Of a stretch of 64,000 bases of DNA, positions 12,201 to 25,604 are shown one piece after another. The stretch's first letter is position 1. Each line of letters opens with the position of its first letter. A program made the translations under genes and the position numbers. Origin of the DNA: Isochrysis galbana (Eukaryota > Haptophyta > Isochrysidales > Isochrysidaceae); NCBI GenBank assembly GCA_018136815.1, contig CM030943.1:1045975-1109974 (forward strand). The letters are read 5' to 3'. Below the pieces are notes generated by a model that saw nothing but the letters and a program-made list of their open reading frames with translations, was not told where the DNA came from and searched no databases.

Positions 12201-15200
12201 CGGGGTATGGTAGCATGAGGGAAAGGGCGACACATTTGTTGCTTTGCTCGGAGGCGCGGCGAGGAGATGGCATCTCTGATGGCGGTTGGTGGAGTCCTAG
12301 AGAAGCGGAGGCGCCGCAAGGTCGAGATGCTGCGACATCGCTCGCACGACAGGTTATGTTGCTCTCTCATTTGCGGGTCATGCCCTCGATGAGTCTCTGG
12401 TGGGTTGGACGTCAAGGAGGAGAGGCGCTGGTCCATGCGCGCTTGCGATCGTTTCATGGAGGTCCCAAAGAGACACTCGAGGCCCTAGAACGGATGATTG
12501 GCCAAGCAATAGCGATATCTTCTTGCACCGTTGCACATGACGAGCCTAGGGCCGTCGGTGGAGTGGAGTCGGCGAGAATGCTGCTCGAACTCATAGAAGG
12601 CCTGGAGCGTACCATCATTTTGGCATCAGAAGGGGGTATCAGTGGGGGGAAGGTTCCACTTGGAGTGAACAAATTTTACATCGACAATCGACGCGTCTGT
12701 GCCGACTGGTTTTCTCGTATCCGCTCACGCCTCGCGCGTCTTGCCCGACGGGCCGGGGAACCGGCAGCTACTCTGCGCCACGCCAGCCTACGTCTCCATG
12801 AATTGCATTTGTCCGCAACGGCGCTGGCTGCGCCAACCACTGCCATCGGGTCGACATCCTCTCCATGCGATCGACCGAATCCCAGCGTCCCCGGCATGAG
12901 CTATAGTAACGATCACGGCTCGAGTCCTGGTGCTTCTATCACCGCTCAAGTATGCCTCGATCCCACGAGGCTGCGTGATGCCCGGGCTTTACTACGCGAC
13001 GCCGAGGCAACATTGCTTGTGTTAGGCGACGCGCTGAGTGAAATGGGAGAGTCCGAATCGTTGAGAGGACTTGAGAAATGCACTCGGCGCAAACTCGGCA
13101 CGCTACATGCCACCGTGATGCGTGCAGGGTCCACCGTGATACATGCCACCGTGATGCGAGATTCTAAGCAAGGGGATCCTGATGAGGGTGGAAGTGACCG
13201 ATGTGCGAATGTTGGACAACCGCCCGCATGGGCAGCATGGTTGGATGGTTTGGCACTTCAATGCGATGGCAGACTAGAAGAGGCTGCCCATGCCTTCCGT
13301 TCATGGCTAGAGGCCTCGTGTGGACCGCCGAAGAAGGGAGCTGTGTCATGGGAGAATTCCCAATCGGCGAGTGATATGCATGATGCACCGTCTTTAGCGA
13401 AGGATTCGCTCGCGAGCATCCCTGCAGATGCGCCGGGGAACCATGCCTCCGCTGCTACAATCGGATTGGTTGCTGCTCGTATATCATCATGTTACACTCA
13501 ATTGGCTGACTGGAAGTCTGTGCGTAGTTGGCAGAAAATGCTAGTGGAATACCGGCGCGCTCACGCAGCGCATGGAGCGCATGGGCGCGCAGCACAAAAT
13601 GCGGCCAGCACACCTTCACACACGGCGAAACGAAGCTGGGAGGGTCCGTGTGCATCCGGACAATCATCGACGAGAAGTAGCACGGGCAAAGCAGCACCTG
13701 CGGAAACCTCCTCTTCAGCAAACAGCCCGAGTGGGCCGGCGCAGTCCCCTTCGCAGCCGTTCTACAATCATGTACGGCCCGCGACTCTCTTTGCCCTGGA
13801 ATCGCTTGGTAATTGGCAAGAAACGCGATCCGGAGCCGAGGCAGGCAGCGACGGCATGATCGCCACTTGTACCCAAGCCGACGGAGGCCTTGAACAACAA
13901 GATAAGTGGGGAGATGTGTGGGAAGATGCGCCGCCTCCAGCCTCATTGTGTCTGGCTTGGCCTTGGCTCCAGGACGACACGCTCTCTGCGTGTGCTGCGT
14001 TGGCTCGCGCGATGGCTCCTAGTGGGGTTTCGAGTGACGTCATGCCCGAATCGCGGTGCGGTGAACATTCTTCGTCGACAGCAGCAAATGCATCCACTTC
14101 TGCTGCACTTGAGTCTGCCTTCGATGGGTGCATCACCGACCTGCGCCTGCGTCATGCGTACAGTCCTCGCATTGAAGGGATGTCGCTTCCAGCGATTCTC
14201 CAGCTATCAACTCTTCGTGTTCTTGCCATGCAAGAAGACCCGGCCAATGTGGCTAAGGCTATCATGTGGAACAACGTAGACGAGGCGGCGAAATTACTCG
14301 AGCCAATGGCCATGTACAGTGGTTGGTGGCTCAGACTTCTTTACGCCCTACAGAAGGCAGATGTCGGCTCTATGCGTGTGGCAACTGCATCGAGCCCGCT
14401 GTCCCATCTTCGATTGGCGCTGGGAAAATTGGCGCGCAAACATGGGAACTTACGGCTTGCTCTGTCTTTGTTGACCCCGCTACAGCATTTTCGGTTAGAA
14501 CACCCTGATCGCAATGGACTCGAGGCCCACATAGACTCCAAGGGGCTTGAAAGGTCATCTGCATCATGCACGGATTGGCCAGCTGTATGCGCACGTTCTG
14601 AGGCGGCTCTTGTTCGCCTTGCTGCCGGAGGACACACTACTGCTCTCAGTGACTTGTGGAAGTGCGCAAGTGAGGCACTCAAGGCCATCTCACATTCGGA
14701 TGTGCCTATCGATACCCATGCGTGGGCAGGCCTCGGCGCAGGCGGCGCTTCGCCTTCCCTTGATGGTGTCTGCATAGCTAGTGAAGAGGACTCGTTGAAT
14801 TGTGCTCACTACAAGGCCCTGCGTAGGTTTGCATCGGCCTTGCCGGCCACAGCTACCGCGCTCTCAACAGAAGATGCACAGCTTATCTTGCATTGGGCTG
14901 CCGATGCCTCTTTCTCTCCTTGGGGTGGTGTGGAACCCGGGGCTGGGGATTGGTTGGGGGGTCATGGCATCGCTGTGCGTGGAAATGGCACACTCGGTGC
15001 TCTCGAACGCTTGAGAGGGGCCTCCTTACGTGGTGCTGTTGACGCCTGCCCCCAAAACCCGAAAGCTCGTTTGCGCTTGGCGTTATGGTGCGAACGGCAA
15101 GGCGAGGCGCTGCTCCGGGTGTGGGATTCCGCCATGACCACAGATATGCACGCGAGATCCTTGATACCGCACGACATTCCTCACCATTGTGAGGCACGTG

Positions 15201-18200
15201 CATTGAGAAATTCACCTGAAGAACGCGAGATCATTACATTGCTCAACGAGGACGAGCGCCAAGACCTGGCATCGATAGTAAGAGATGCCGGGCTATGGGA
15301 CGGCCGTGGCGATGAGCACTGGATGGGCATGCTGGCAAAAGCAGTTTTAGCTCACACGCGTGAGAAGGGAATCGAGCAGGAAGGAGGAGAAACCGCTGGA
15401 TCGGAAGGAAAAGAGGGGTCCACGACGCCGACCGGCGAAGCTTCCCTCGCTCACCGTGTTTCGCAGCGACTCCGCGCTCTCTTCCCACATGCAGCTCCTG
15501 CAGCCTTGACGATCGCGATGGGACGCCTACTTTCTTTCCGCAGCGCCGTTGTGCGCAGACTGTTTGCGCCCGTACGTGCGGCAGCATCTGGGTATGTAGC
15601 TCAGTTGTCGCTTGGGCCGAGCGGCACTCATGCACGAATGGATGTGCCTCTCCGCTTGCTGCACTTGCTCGTTCGACATTGGCACGCAATCAGCCGCGAT
15701 ATTGAGGAAGCCATGATGCGCACGCCGCCTCGTTCGTGGCGCTCCATCGTCCCCCAGGTGATGGCTCGGCTATCTCACCCAGACGGGCGGGTTAGAAAAC
15801 TCATCGTCAACGTTCTTCTCTCAGTAGGGCGCGTTTGGCCTGAAGATCTCTTGTACCCTTTACTCGTTGCCACTTGCAAAGAGTCTGATGGAACATCGCA
15901 GGAAAATCAAGCGAATGAGACACGGGAGATGCCGGCCACTGCGACTCCATGCGATCGGACGAACCATGGGGCTAGCACGGCCTCCGCTAATTTAGATACC
16001 GCAGTGCGTCCTGCATGCTTCTCGGATACCCCAGCGCGCCCCGCCGGTCGTTCAGAGTTGCTTGCCGTGCGCGCAACCCTCAGCGCGCTTTTCCCGCTCC
16101 TTATGAGTGAGCTTTCAACTCTGGTTGCTGAGCTCAATCGAGTCACGCTCCTCTGGGAAGAAAGGATAGCGCCTGCATTACAGGGGCTACAGAGTGAGGC
16201 AGAGGCGCGATTTGCAACGCTGCGCTCGGAAGCGGCTAGAGTCGAGGCAAATCCACAGCTTGAAGAGCATGTGAAGGTGCGTGTGCGACTTGCATGCAGG
16301 GCAACAGTTATTGCTATCGAAGTGGTCAGCATGCATTGACGTCCCCTCACGAAATGCTGTTTGAAGCCTTCTGTGCACTTACAAGACCTGTAGGTCTTGA
16401 CGGTATTCTGAGCATGCCACTAAGCCCATGTCTGACTGATTTGCCAATGCCAACATCCCGCAGGCACGCATCGTGGCTGAAAAAGCCAGCGCGCTCATGT
16501 CCCCTGTGGTTGCCGAGCTCCGTTTCCTGGCACGCTCGGTGGCTGCTCACCCGCAGACCCCTCACGAGGCCGCATTCCAGCAAGGCCCGGGTGCTTTGCT
16601 CATTGAGAGCGTTAAGACATTCGAGGCGACGTATGCCACTGATCATAGCGGTGCGGCTTGGGCACCAATTCGTCGAGTACAACATGAGATTAATGCTTTC
16701 TCTCGAGAGGCTATCCCCACTCTTCCAAGACTCTCGCCGAAGTTGGCGGAGCTTTGCGACTCGTCCATCTCAATGCCAGGGCTAGCAAGCTCACACAATG
16801 CCAGTTTGTGTGAGGATGGCTATGCTGAAAGTGACGACAATCTGCGCGTACACAAGCGCAAGCATGGACGGCTCGACAATTACGTTCTGTTGGCTCGCAT
16901 CGATGAATCCATCAAGGTTTTGCCTTCAAAGACGAGACCAAAACGGCTTGTGATGCGCGGCAATGATGGCGCGTCGTATACATACTTACTCAAAGGCCGT
17001 GACGATCTACGGCTGGTGCGCGCCGAGCAGGCTTGTTGGCACCTGGCCGTGTCCGCTCGATAGCTTAAGAGTAACACGTCGCAATTGCCCACTCGCCTCT
17101 ACTATGCACATACGCGACGCGCATGTTCTTCTTGCATCTCAATCTGACTCTTTATTCTTGTCTTCCTCGCCGCAGGACGAGCGTTTGATGCAATTGCTCA
17201 GGATGACGAACGGAATGCTTGATGCGCATCGGAGCTCAAGATGCATGCCGGAGCTTCGTGCCCGCCACTATGCCGTCGTTCCTCTGGGCGAAAGGTCCGG
17301 ACTCATTCAATGGGTCAATGGAGTCACGCCGCTTTACGCAATCTATCGAGCTCGGATGTCTCAAGCCGCTTCCAATTTCACACATCAGAGTAAGCATCAA
17401 CCTATCTCATTGGATACTCGCTCGTCCAATCCATCTAGGGCATCTGGACATGCGGAACACAAGCTTGCCCCCACGCATGTTTCCAAAGGAGAGCGAGGAG
17501 CCGGCGGTCGCCGATCGGCGCATTCAAACATGCCGGCTCTACAGCCTGCTGAGCTTTTTTATAGCCGTCTGACTCCGCAACTCGAGGCACGTGGCATTCC
17601 AGCAGGCAGCGCGCGCCGCGTGTGGCCAGCAGACTTATTGCGTTCTGTTGTCGTTGATCTCATGCGAGAAACGCCTCGCAACATCATCTCATCTGAGCTC
17701 TGGCTAGCTGCCCTCGACGCGCGAGGCTGGTGGCGCGCTACACAAAGATTTGCACGCTCAACTGCCGCAATGTCGGTAGTAGGTTACATTGTGGGACTTG
17801 GTGATCGCCATCTAGATAATTTGCTCTTGGACCTTGCAACGGGAGAATTGGTTCACATTGACTACAACGTTTGTTTCGATAAGGGAGCCAGACTGAAGGT
17901 GCATTAGGAGCCTTCTCCGGCATCGGGCCCACGCATGTCCATAGCGCTAGAAAAGGCTACGGCATGCGCGTCCGAGCTCCCGCTCGGCCATCGTGTGGAC
18001 GTGAGATCTCCATCAACAGCCAAAATGAATATCCTAACCTTCAGCGGCGCTGCTCTCGCAATGGATGCCCTCAGGTGCCTGAGACGGTCCCTTTCCGTAT
18101 GACGCCTGTGATGACTCACGCCCTAGGTGTGTCTGGTGTCGAAGGAGATTTTGCAGCGGGCTGCAGGGCTGTTCTCACTGTAATGCGCGATTCGCACGAG

Positions 18201-21200
18201 GGCATCCTCGGTCTGCTTGAAGCTTTTGTGTACGACCCTCCTCTCGAGTATGCCACACACTGAATGCACTTGATGCTTGTGCGATACCCTCGTTTTGGAG
18301 GCGGATTAAGCAGACGCGACGTCCTTCTCACCAACATCAACTTCTTGCTTGTAGGTGGTCTGCTGATCGGCTTGCTCTCGCACAACGTCGCGAGGCTGAG
18401 GTCGCAGTACAGTTGAATCTAGGCGCGACCCGGGTCGACGAATTGCATGCTCCGCTCTCGTACTGGGCGAAGCGGCTCCCAAATGCATTGCGCTCGCTCG
18501 CCGTAGCGCTCCACCCAGTGCTTGATGCCAACGCACTTCGAGGACCTATATTGCAGCGCTACAAGACGGTCGCACAAGAAATTCAGACTGCACTAGCTGA
18601 GGCTGCTCGCTTCGCCGACGAAGAACGCCAGATGACTGCGGCATTGATGGATGTGGATGCAGCTATGAAAGTAGCAGTTTTGATCGAGGGCCAAACTGCC
18701 GCCTCGCTGCGCTGTGCACTTGATGAGGTGTCCGATCTTCATGCGGCCCAAGCCCGCGCTGTGGCCACCGTAGATGCGGATGCAGAACGGCTCGAGCGCG
18801 ACGTCATGGCGCACATCGCCGATGCCCTCGCCCAGGCCGTCTCCGCGATACCCCTCCCCAAGGGCGTGGCGAGTGGAGAGGTGGGTGCTGAAGGCCAGCC
18901 TCAGCCTGCGGGGGATTGCATCGGCTGCGCCACGGAGAGATCCGTTGAGGGCCACGACTCAAACAGCTTGTTCGAGCCAATGTCTCGCCCATTGCGCAGC
19001 ATGGATTGGCCCAGCCAGGAGGACTGTGCGCTTCGACGAGGGCAAGAGCTGTGCCAACTGTTGAAGAAGTACAGCGCACTCACTTCGGGACGGCTCCCAA
19101 CAGGCCATGGGCATCTCTCTTTGTGCGCGACATGGGAGTCGCTATTGCAGGAGGCTCTCATGTCAGAAGCCGGGTGCTCCGCAGCGATGCGACGAGCTGA
19201 GTGCTTGGATCGAATGTTCACGCGGGCCGATGATGGAGAAGCACAAGGCGAAATGGATGGCATCGACTTGGGCAGTCTCGTCTTGTGTGATGTACCTGGA
19301 GCATCGTTTCAGCGACCACGCCTTGCCCCGATAAACGCAGCCGTCTATCCCCAACAGATCGCGGCGAGACTTGACGCGGAAATGAAGCAGATAAGAGAAG
19401 CTACACTTTGCCTCGAGACAAGAATTTCGCGTGGTATCTCTGATGATGAGACCTACAGCTCAGATCCAAGCGCTAGCAAATCAAGCGAGGATGAAGCTGT
19501 GGACCGTCTTGCTACCCTTTGCGATCTGGTGCAGGTGCACGGTGTGTCGAGTCTCTTTGATGCCATTGACTCAGAGGCTTCAAACGAATTGAATGGAGAA
19601 GACTTTAATCACATCGCAGAAGCTGGGGGAGCATCTGCTCAGGACGAGCTGGATTTGCTAGGGGTGCAACTAGAATTGCGGTTAGCCAATGCTTCTCCAC
19701 TTGCACATAAATGGGCTCGCTGGCGTGATGGGCTTACCGCGTGGTCACAAACTTTCGCCGCATCGGCTCCTCCCGAACAAATTGCCGTGGTGGCGGCGGC
19801 TGCTCATGTCCTCGCTCTTTGCTCCTTTGCGCTTTCACACGAATGTTTGAGAATTCTGCGCGGCCTCTCACAGACCCGGATGGCTGATCTTATCGAATTG
19901 TCGGCCTCAGCGTCCCGTTCCACTGCCTCAAAAGATTTCATGAGAAACCTGTCATCTCAATTGGAAGTTTTGGCCGAGCGTGCGTCCAATCTCGCACATG
20001 AAATAAAAACCCTGGAGCAAGTACAATCCGTACACGGCGCGGAAGAAAAGGCAAATTCTGACCTTGAAAATCCGGTCACCAGAGATGCCCGAATGCGACT
20101 CCGAGGAGAGTCAGACGAGCTGATGCGGACTTTGAATATGCTTTTGGGTCTTGGCGTCGACGGTGCGGAGCGGTCGGATTTGAAGCCCGCATCTGACGAT
20201 AGCGCCCGTTTTGTTGGCGTCATGCATGAGCTCTTTCTCGCTACGTTGCCTTTGCATTCTTTGGCAAGAGAGCTGGAGTCCGCGGCATTGCACTTGCGAC
20301 GTTGCGAGCGAGATCGCCCCGCTGGGGTCGGCATACACACGAATGAGCAGGCTGAAGTAGAAGCCTCGCAGCTGATGGATTTGTTGGATTCGGAAATTCA
20401 ATGCATGCGCATATCAGTGCTCCACGCCATGCTTCATAAAGCACTGACAACGGAAGACCAGGAGACTCCGACCCCAGGCCCGGACTATATGCTGGACACG
20501 CCGTTTCCGAATTTGTGTTCCGGCGAAGATGCTCTCCTCGATATGTATTCAGCAAGCACGACTGCGATGTGTGCCTTTGTTCAATCCACTGCGTTGGAGA
20601 AAGCCGCGCACCTAGCAATCAATGCCGCCCGCCGTGCATTGCGCGCCCTTCCTACCGTGGATGATGGTGCGGAACCTGAGGAGCTGGAGGCGCCTAATAG
20701 AGAGCTTGGCATGGCATTGGAAAGCTATCACCGAGCATGCCGAGAGGAGCGTATGCGTATGAACCTCAGAGCTGCAAGAGAAGCGACTGTGGGACGGCTA
20801 CGAATGCAATACTTGCAGCGCGAACGACTTGCGTTTCAAGTGCGCTGGCTCCACCACACATCTAGCGAGACTGTTGATGAGTTTGGCTCCCCGGCAGACT
20901 CTACTGCTGCCGTCCGGGCTTCCTTGGTCGCCTCTTTGCGTGACGCAAGGATCGCTGCATCTGAGGCACACCAAGCTTTGATGAGCTCCTCCAGAGGTCG
21001 AGCTCGCGGGGTAGAGACCATCGCCGGCCCTGTCGTCGGCTTTCAAGAATCCGGAATTCCCACTTCGGCACGTGCTCCAAACACGCCGCCAGTTATGTCA
21101 AGCTCCGCAGCCACTCCATCGAGACTAGCAACCCAGGCCTTGAATACATCTGGCACCTCATCATGCGCTGGACTTCTTGCCTGGCTTCTAGCGGTTGCAG

Positions 21201-22297
21201 AAGGCATAATTGGTCTCGAGTCGGCGCGGACCCCGAGGTCAAGTCCCGAGGCAGCCGCTCTACATGCACGTTGCATGTCGTTACTGCGTTCCCACTCGAA
21301 CGCAAGCTCGGAGCTTACGCGATACCGCACAGCCGCCGTGGAGTTGCATGCTCAGTGTGACACGTTGAGAATGCAAGTGGCAAAACACCAAGAAGCTGTT
21401 CCATTGCTTTGCGCTGAGCTAGCTACCCTTGACGTCGAGCTTGCTCCAGGCGTAGAGGCGGACGCGGCTTTGTTGACGCGAGCTTCCTCTGTTGCCGCCG
21501 AGACTGAGCGCGTGCTGTGTAATGGAGCAGACACGTTCGCGCAGATCATGGAACTCCACGAGTCTCTACTGCGTTTACCGCCGACGGGGGGTGGTGCCGT
21601 TCATGCTCAAGGGGTTGCCCGTACTCTGCATTCCGCATGCCTGGCCTTCGACGCTCAAGCGAAGTTCTTGACACGAGAGCTGGTCCCTCAAGTACTCACC
21701 CATCGGGCGGATCGAGCTCAGCTTGATGGCTTTCTCCACGCCTTCACCAAGACCAAGGCGCCTCATGTTAGCCAAGAAGAGACAGCGCAAGCTGCTACCA
21801 GCGATCGGCATGTTCAGGTGATCTCACGTTACGATAAGAGCGATGATGAGGAAATGGACGCGGCATCGATAGGAAGTACGTGTATTGCTGATGGCATCGA
21901 TGGTTTCCTGCAATCCATGAGCATCGCAGCGAATGGCCTCCAAGCCCGGTTGTCGAATCTCGGCACCGCGTGCGCCGCTGCTGCTGGCGATGGACCGCAA
22001 CCTCTTGAAACTCCGCGGCCGACTGCTGGGAAAGGTGTCGACGTTGCCACATCAGCATCAACTATGGCTCTTTCTGCAGTCGAAGGGCAGTGTCCGGGTG
22101 AACGCGGTGAGCAACCCAAGAATGGGCATGCCTTGGCCATGTTGCGACGTGTCCACAGCCGCTTGTCGGGTTCCGATGGACCCCAGAGTGGCAAGGCGCC
22201 CGTAAATGTGGCCCAGCAAGTGGAATGGATCATTCACCAAGCCACAAGCGTTGACCAACTCTCGGCAATGTACGAAGGGTGGGCGCCGTGGGTTTGA
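9206..22297 (+). CDS. SMG1: SMG1-type phosphatidylinositol-3-kinase-related protein kinase
   Basis: Five exons with matching phases: 9206-16276, 16464-17015, 17176-17898, 18075-18247 and 18355-22297, giving about 4153 residues (animal SMG1 is near 3660). SMG1 phosphorylates UPF1 in nonsense-mediated mRNA decay. The long first exon codes for helical-repeat and FAT-like regions. The kinase core begins near residue 2510 (KRLVMRGNDGASYTYLLKG). It has the catalytic loop GLGDRHLDNLLLD near 2749 and the activation start HIDYNVCFDKG near 2768. PFRMTPVMTHALGVSGVEG follows, and this last block distinguishes SMG1 from ATM, ATR, TOR and DNA-PK. A long helical insertion (about 1300 residues) separates the kinase from the C-terminal FATC, which ends MYEGWAPWV, the SMG1-type ending. 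The splice joining the fourth and fifth exons restores DPPLEWSADRL across the junction. Identity is very secure; the exact first ATG is less so. Confidence 0.95.
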
Positions 22298-22989
22298 CGA
22301 CGGCAGGCGCTAGACAATGCAGCAAAATTAGCAGAAGGCCGAACGAGAGTTTGGATCGTTACAGGCCCACGCGGCGGATTGTTGGGAATTGTACCAACCT
22401 CGTTACTACCTTCACCGGCCTAGAACCTAGCGAAACATCAGCGGCGCATGAGCCATCGCGACTTGGACGGCGTGCCACCGCCCTTCGGTTTTCGTGAGCA
22501 CCGTGTGTTAGGGCGAGTGTCAGAGGACTACCCTCGAGCACTCAAGCTGGGGCTAAGCTATGGCTGGCGCCTTGGCTCAATAATCAGCTTGGAAAACAGG
22601 GAGAGGGCAGCGAGGAAAGGACGGCAGGTGTCGTATCACCGCGGTACGGTCTCCTGCAGGTGGTCCGTCTGCCACCCTCGGGCCCCTTGTCGCTTGAAGG
22701 CACTACTTGCGGGAGCGCAGGCGCCTCGGTCACAGATGGCGTCGCCGCAGCAGTTCGCATACAAGTTTCACATCAATTCAGTGGGATTCCATGTGCACCA
22801 AGGTCCAAGTCAGCTAAGCAATAGGCGGGCAGAGTGCAGAGAGGAATGGAAGGCGAGCAAAAGTAAGAGCGGCAGAGGGCCGACATTGTAATCATCCATT
22901 TGATTTATAAAATACATCGGCCGTCAGGTTGCGTGAGGCGAGAAAGAGGGCCGTGTCAATATTGTTGTTAATTTAGTCAAAGTTCAGGC
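22298..22989. other. 3' flank of SMG1
   Basis: No gene is seen; an open frame at 22448-22891 has no recognisable features. A likely polyadenylation region is the A/T-rich stretch near 22900-22920. Confidence 0.4.
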
Positions 22990-23751
22990 GGATTAAAAAA
23001 AACTTCATCATATGCTTACCGAACTCGCGGCGCGTGGACCCTCTACTTACACGTGGCATACATTCTACAACCCCATCCCCCCGGCCCTTCCCCCCGCCAG
23101 CAGGCGGCTCCCCCCGTGCACTACTAGGGGATCGGGGTGAAAGGCTTAGAGCTTAGATATGGTCCGGTGGCCTGCGCCCCCCCCCCCCCCCCTCCCGGTG
23201 AGGCGAGAAGCGTTCAATCACCATCACCCAAAAAAAAAATCTGAAGATTCTGGGCTACACACCTACTGTACTAGGTCACCCCCTAACCTACACTGACAAC
23301 GCCCTTCGTTTCCCTTCCCTCCACCTCTCCCCCTTCCTCCCGGCATTCCTTTGTCTTTAGTATCTGCGGTTCGGCCCAGGTGCGCTACCATGGGCCTGGT
23401 TTAGAGCGCGGGTTCCGGGGAGGCCTGTTGGTGGTCGGGTGTATGTGTTTGGCCAACGGCACTCGGGTTGCATGTGTCCCCGCTATGCGCGCTGGTTTTC
23501 GATATATCTCCACGCGTGAGTGTTGGGCCACATATGTGGCTTCTTCTCAGGCGTGTTTTACCACGGGTTCTCCGGCTATTATATGCCGCCCCCACGCGAG
23601 TTTACGAGTGTTTGTAGTTCTGAGCTGGGTTCTAGATTTCCTTGTGTATCTAGCGTGTATAGAGGGTAGACATCGTTCATGTCTATCCTTTTCTTCGGCT
23701 GTCTGCCCAAGCCCCCTTGGGCGGTCCTAGCCGAGTCTTGTTGTGTTCGCA
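22990..23751 (-). mobile_element. LINE 3' end, left half of a copy split by an insertion
   Basis: The minus strand reads the last codons of ORF2 (DVYPLYTLDTQGNLE, 23580-23690). The 3' UTR follows, with the CCCCTAGTAGTGCACGGGGG block, and the copy ends in a T-rich tail at about 22992. The copy resumes at 24606 beyond a type B insertion. Confidence 0.65.
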
Positions 23752-23767
23752 TAGAGCAGAGCCTTGC
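23752..23767 (+). repeat. Target-site duplication, left
   Basis: TAGAGCAGAGCCTTGC, identical to 24606-24621. The last base is shared with the first base of the inserted element. Confidence 0.85.
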
Positions 23768-24605
23768 AACTAAGTTTATACTTGGTTCGCCCATGGGGGG
23801 GCACGAGCCCCCCCCTCTCTCCACTCCTCCCCTGCCATGGGGGAGGAACCACCCGCTCTCCTGGCACGCCTGATGGCCTGCCAGGAGCACACTGCCCTGC
23901 TGACCCATCCCTCTCCCCACAGGCACGCCTGACTCGCCCGCCCTGGCCCGTCGTGGCCTGCCCATCCCTCTGACCAGTCCCTCCTCCCCCTGGGCCCCCC
24001 TGATCAGGACCCCCCAGCCAGCTCCAGTCGACTGGCAGGGGCTCGAGAGCCAGCGAGGGAGAGGCAGGAGGGGCCAGGGCCATGCCCCAGCCTCACCTGC
24101 CCCTTGAGCTGCGCTCCCAGGCCCCTGCCGGCCTCCTGGGGACCTGAAGAGGGGCCGCAGGCGCGCGCCATGGGCCCCCGCCGCAGGGAAGAGAGGAGGA
24201 AGAGGGAAGAGGGAGGGGAGGGGAGAGTGGCAGCTCTCCCCTCCGGCGTTTACGTGTCTTCTCGCCCCGTTTGGGTAAGAGAAGACGGGGGCGCCAGAGC
24301 CAGGAGGGAAGGGCCGCGGCTCGCCGCGGCCACTCGCTTAGGCGAGGAGTGATTAGCGCTTCTGGGCTCCTTTTCACGAGTGCCCCCCCCCCCTGCGTTG
24401 TTTTTACCCGAAAGGGGTTTTCCCCCAGCGTGGACTCGAGGAGAGGACGTGCTGGGGTGCGCGGGGTCGGTGCGTGCATGCCCCCTCCCCCCGGTAGCAT
24501 TCGGACACCTGGCTCGTCAGGCATGGCGGGATTCCGGGACGGAAATGTTGTGTCCAATTAGCTAGTGGGGTTGGCTAGGATATAACATTAATTGGTTTAT
24601 TTATT
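23767..24605 (+). mobile_element. Type B short retroelement, full length with target-site duplication
   Basis: Begins exactly with CAACTAAGTTTATACTTGG, then ATGGGGGGGCACGAGCCCCC and the shared type B body. Its 3' end is the block TTGGCTAGGATATAACATTA followed by TTTATTTATT. It is flanked by identical 16-base repeats. No long reading frame with known domains is present, so it is non-autonomous. The 3' block also occurs alone at 60780-60905 and, diverged, at 52330-52380. Confidence 0.85.
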
Positions 24606-24621
24606 TAGAGCAGAGCCTTGC
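24606..24621 (+). repeat. Target-site duplication, right
   Basis: Identical to 23752-23767. Confidence 0.85.
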
Positions 24622-24780
24622 TTAAAGTCGTGTATCTGTCTAGCGTTCTTATCAGCACCGATTCTTCTGAAAATGCGACGCCGTCGTAGCTGTATTCTGT
24701 AGAAGTCAGTTATGATACACCTCCATGCCAGCGTGTATAGAATGGTGAGCGATCTCGGTGGTTTGCCCCCGGGGTGTATG
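24622..24780 (-). mobile_element. LINE ORF2 remnant, right half of split copy
   Basis: On the minus strand LAWRCIITDFYRIQL matches LIAWRYIIGDFYKAEF in the ORF at 45980-48142. This links it to 22990-23751 as one LINE copy interrupted by the type B element. Confidence 0.6.
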
Positions 24781-24826
24781 AAAAGGTTATCGACGATGAC
24801 CTCCTCTCTGCTTCTATCGTTCCGTG

Positions 24827-24935
24827 GTCCGATTGTTGCAGACGGTAGACGGTTCGCTGCTTGTCACGGGACGAGGGGGGCGCCCGCGCGCGGGTTGATT
24901 TCAAATAATAAAGGAGTCATTTTCATGTTTATTTA
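24827..24935 (+). repeat. Repeat D, plus copy
   Basis: About 100 bases homologous, in inverted orientation, to 26695-26785. Shared parts include GATTGTTGCAGACGG, GCTGCTTGTCACGGGAC and TTGATTTCAAATAATAAAG. It could be an LTR end because it holds an AATAAA-like signal, but no direct LTR pair is seen. Confidence 0.6.
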
Positions 24936-25031
24936 TCATCGTGATATTATCTACGCTATTTATAGGCGGGAAGTATTGAGGGGCGGGGGTGGGGGCGGGG
25001 GGGGGAGGGGGGGGAGGGGCGGGGGAGGCTC

Positions 25032-25480
25032 TTGGCAAACCGTTACCGCGACCGCTTGCCCATCCATCCGGTCTTTCCATCGGTTCCTATCTATCCATTC
25101 GACGTCGTCTATTGCGATATTCTTTCGATGGCTCCCACTCACGATTTCGTATCCGGCCGCTCCGGCTCCGGTTTTGACAAGTTGATCGTTTTCGTCGATT
25201 CTCTCTCTCGTTGGATTGAAGCTGAGCCTTGCAAAGGTAACCCCTCGTCCGCGAGATGTCTTGACGTCTTCATGCGTCTCATCGTCTCTCGTTATGGAGT
25301 CCCTCGCCAACTTCGGCCCGACGCCAGCTCGAATCTTTGCTCTCGATTAGTTGACCTAATTCTCAAAGCGACCGGCACGGACTTGAGCACTACTGAAGCC
25401 TATCGCCACGAAGACGTAGGGCTAGTGGAAAGAGCTCAACAAACTCTCCTCACGATGACTCGAGTCTCCAATGAGAAAAA
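25032..25480 (+). pseudogene. Ty3/gypsy-type integrase core remnant
   Basis: The frame reads a retroviral-type integrase catalytic core: VYCDILSM (first D), KLIVFVDSLSRWIEAEPC, SRYGVPRQLRPDASSN (second D) and DVGLVERAQQTLLTM (E region). The usual DQGSNF is altered to DASSNL. There is no reverse transcriptase, RNase H or zinc-binding domain beside it, and the frame ends in repeat DNA. It is a degraded fragment of an LTR retrotransposon. Confidence 0.75.
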
Positions 25481-25604
25481 AAAATATGAAGTTTCTGGGC
25501 TACACACCTACAACATTGCCGGTATTTCCCTTCTCTATCTACGGAGCCCTCAAGTTCCCTTTCTCCACCTCTTCCCCTGCCCCCCTTCTTTCCTTTTTCT
25601 TCGC

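Noticed and set aside
22448-22891. Open frame of 147 residues after SMG1
   Set aside because: No motifs, codon pattern or splice context; likely 3' flank.
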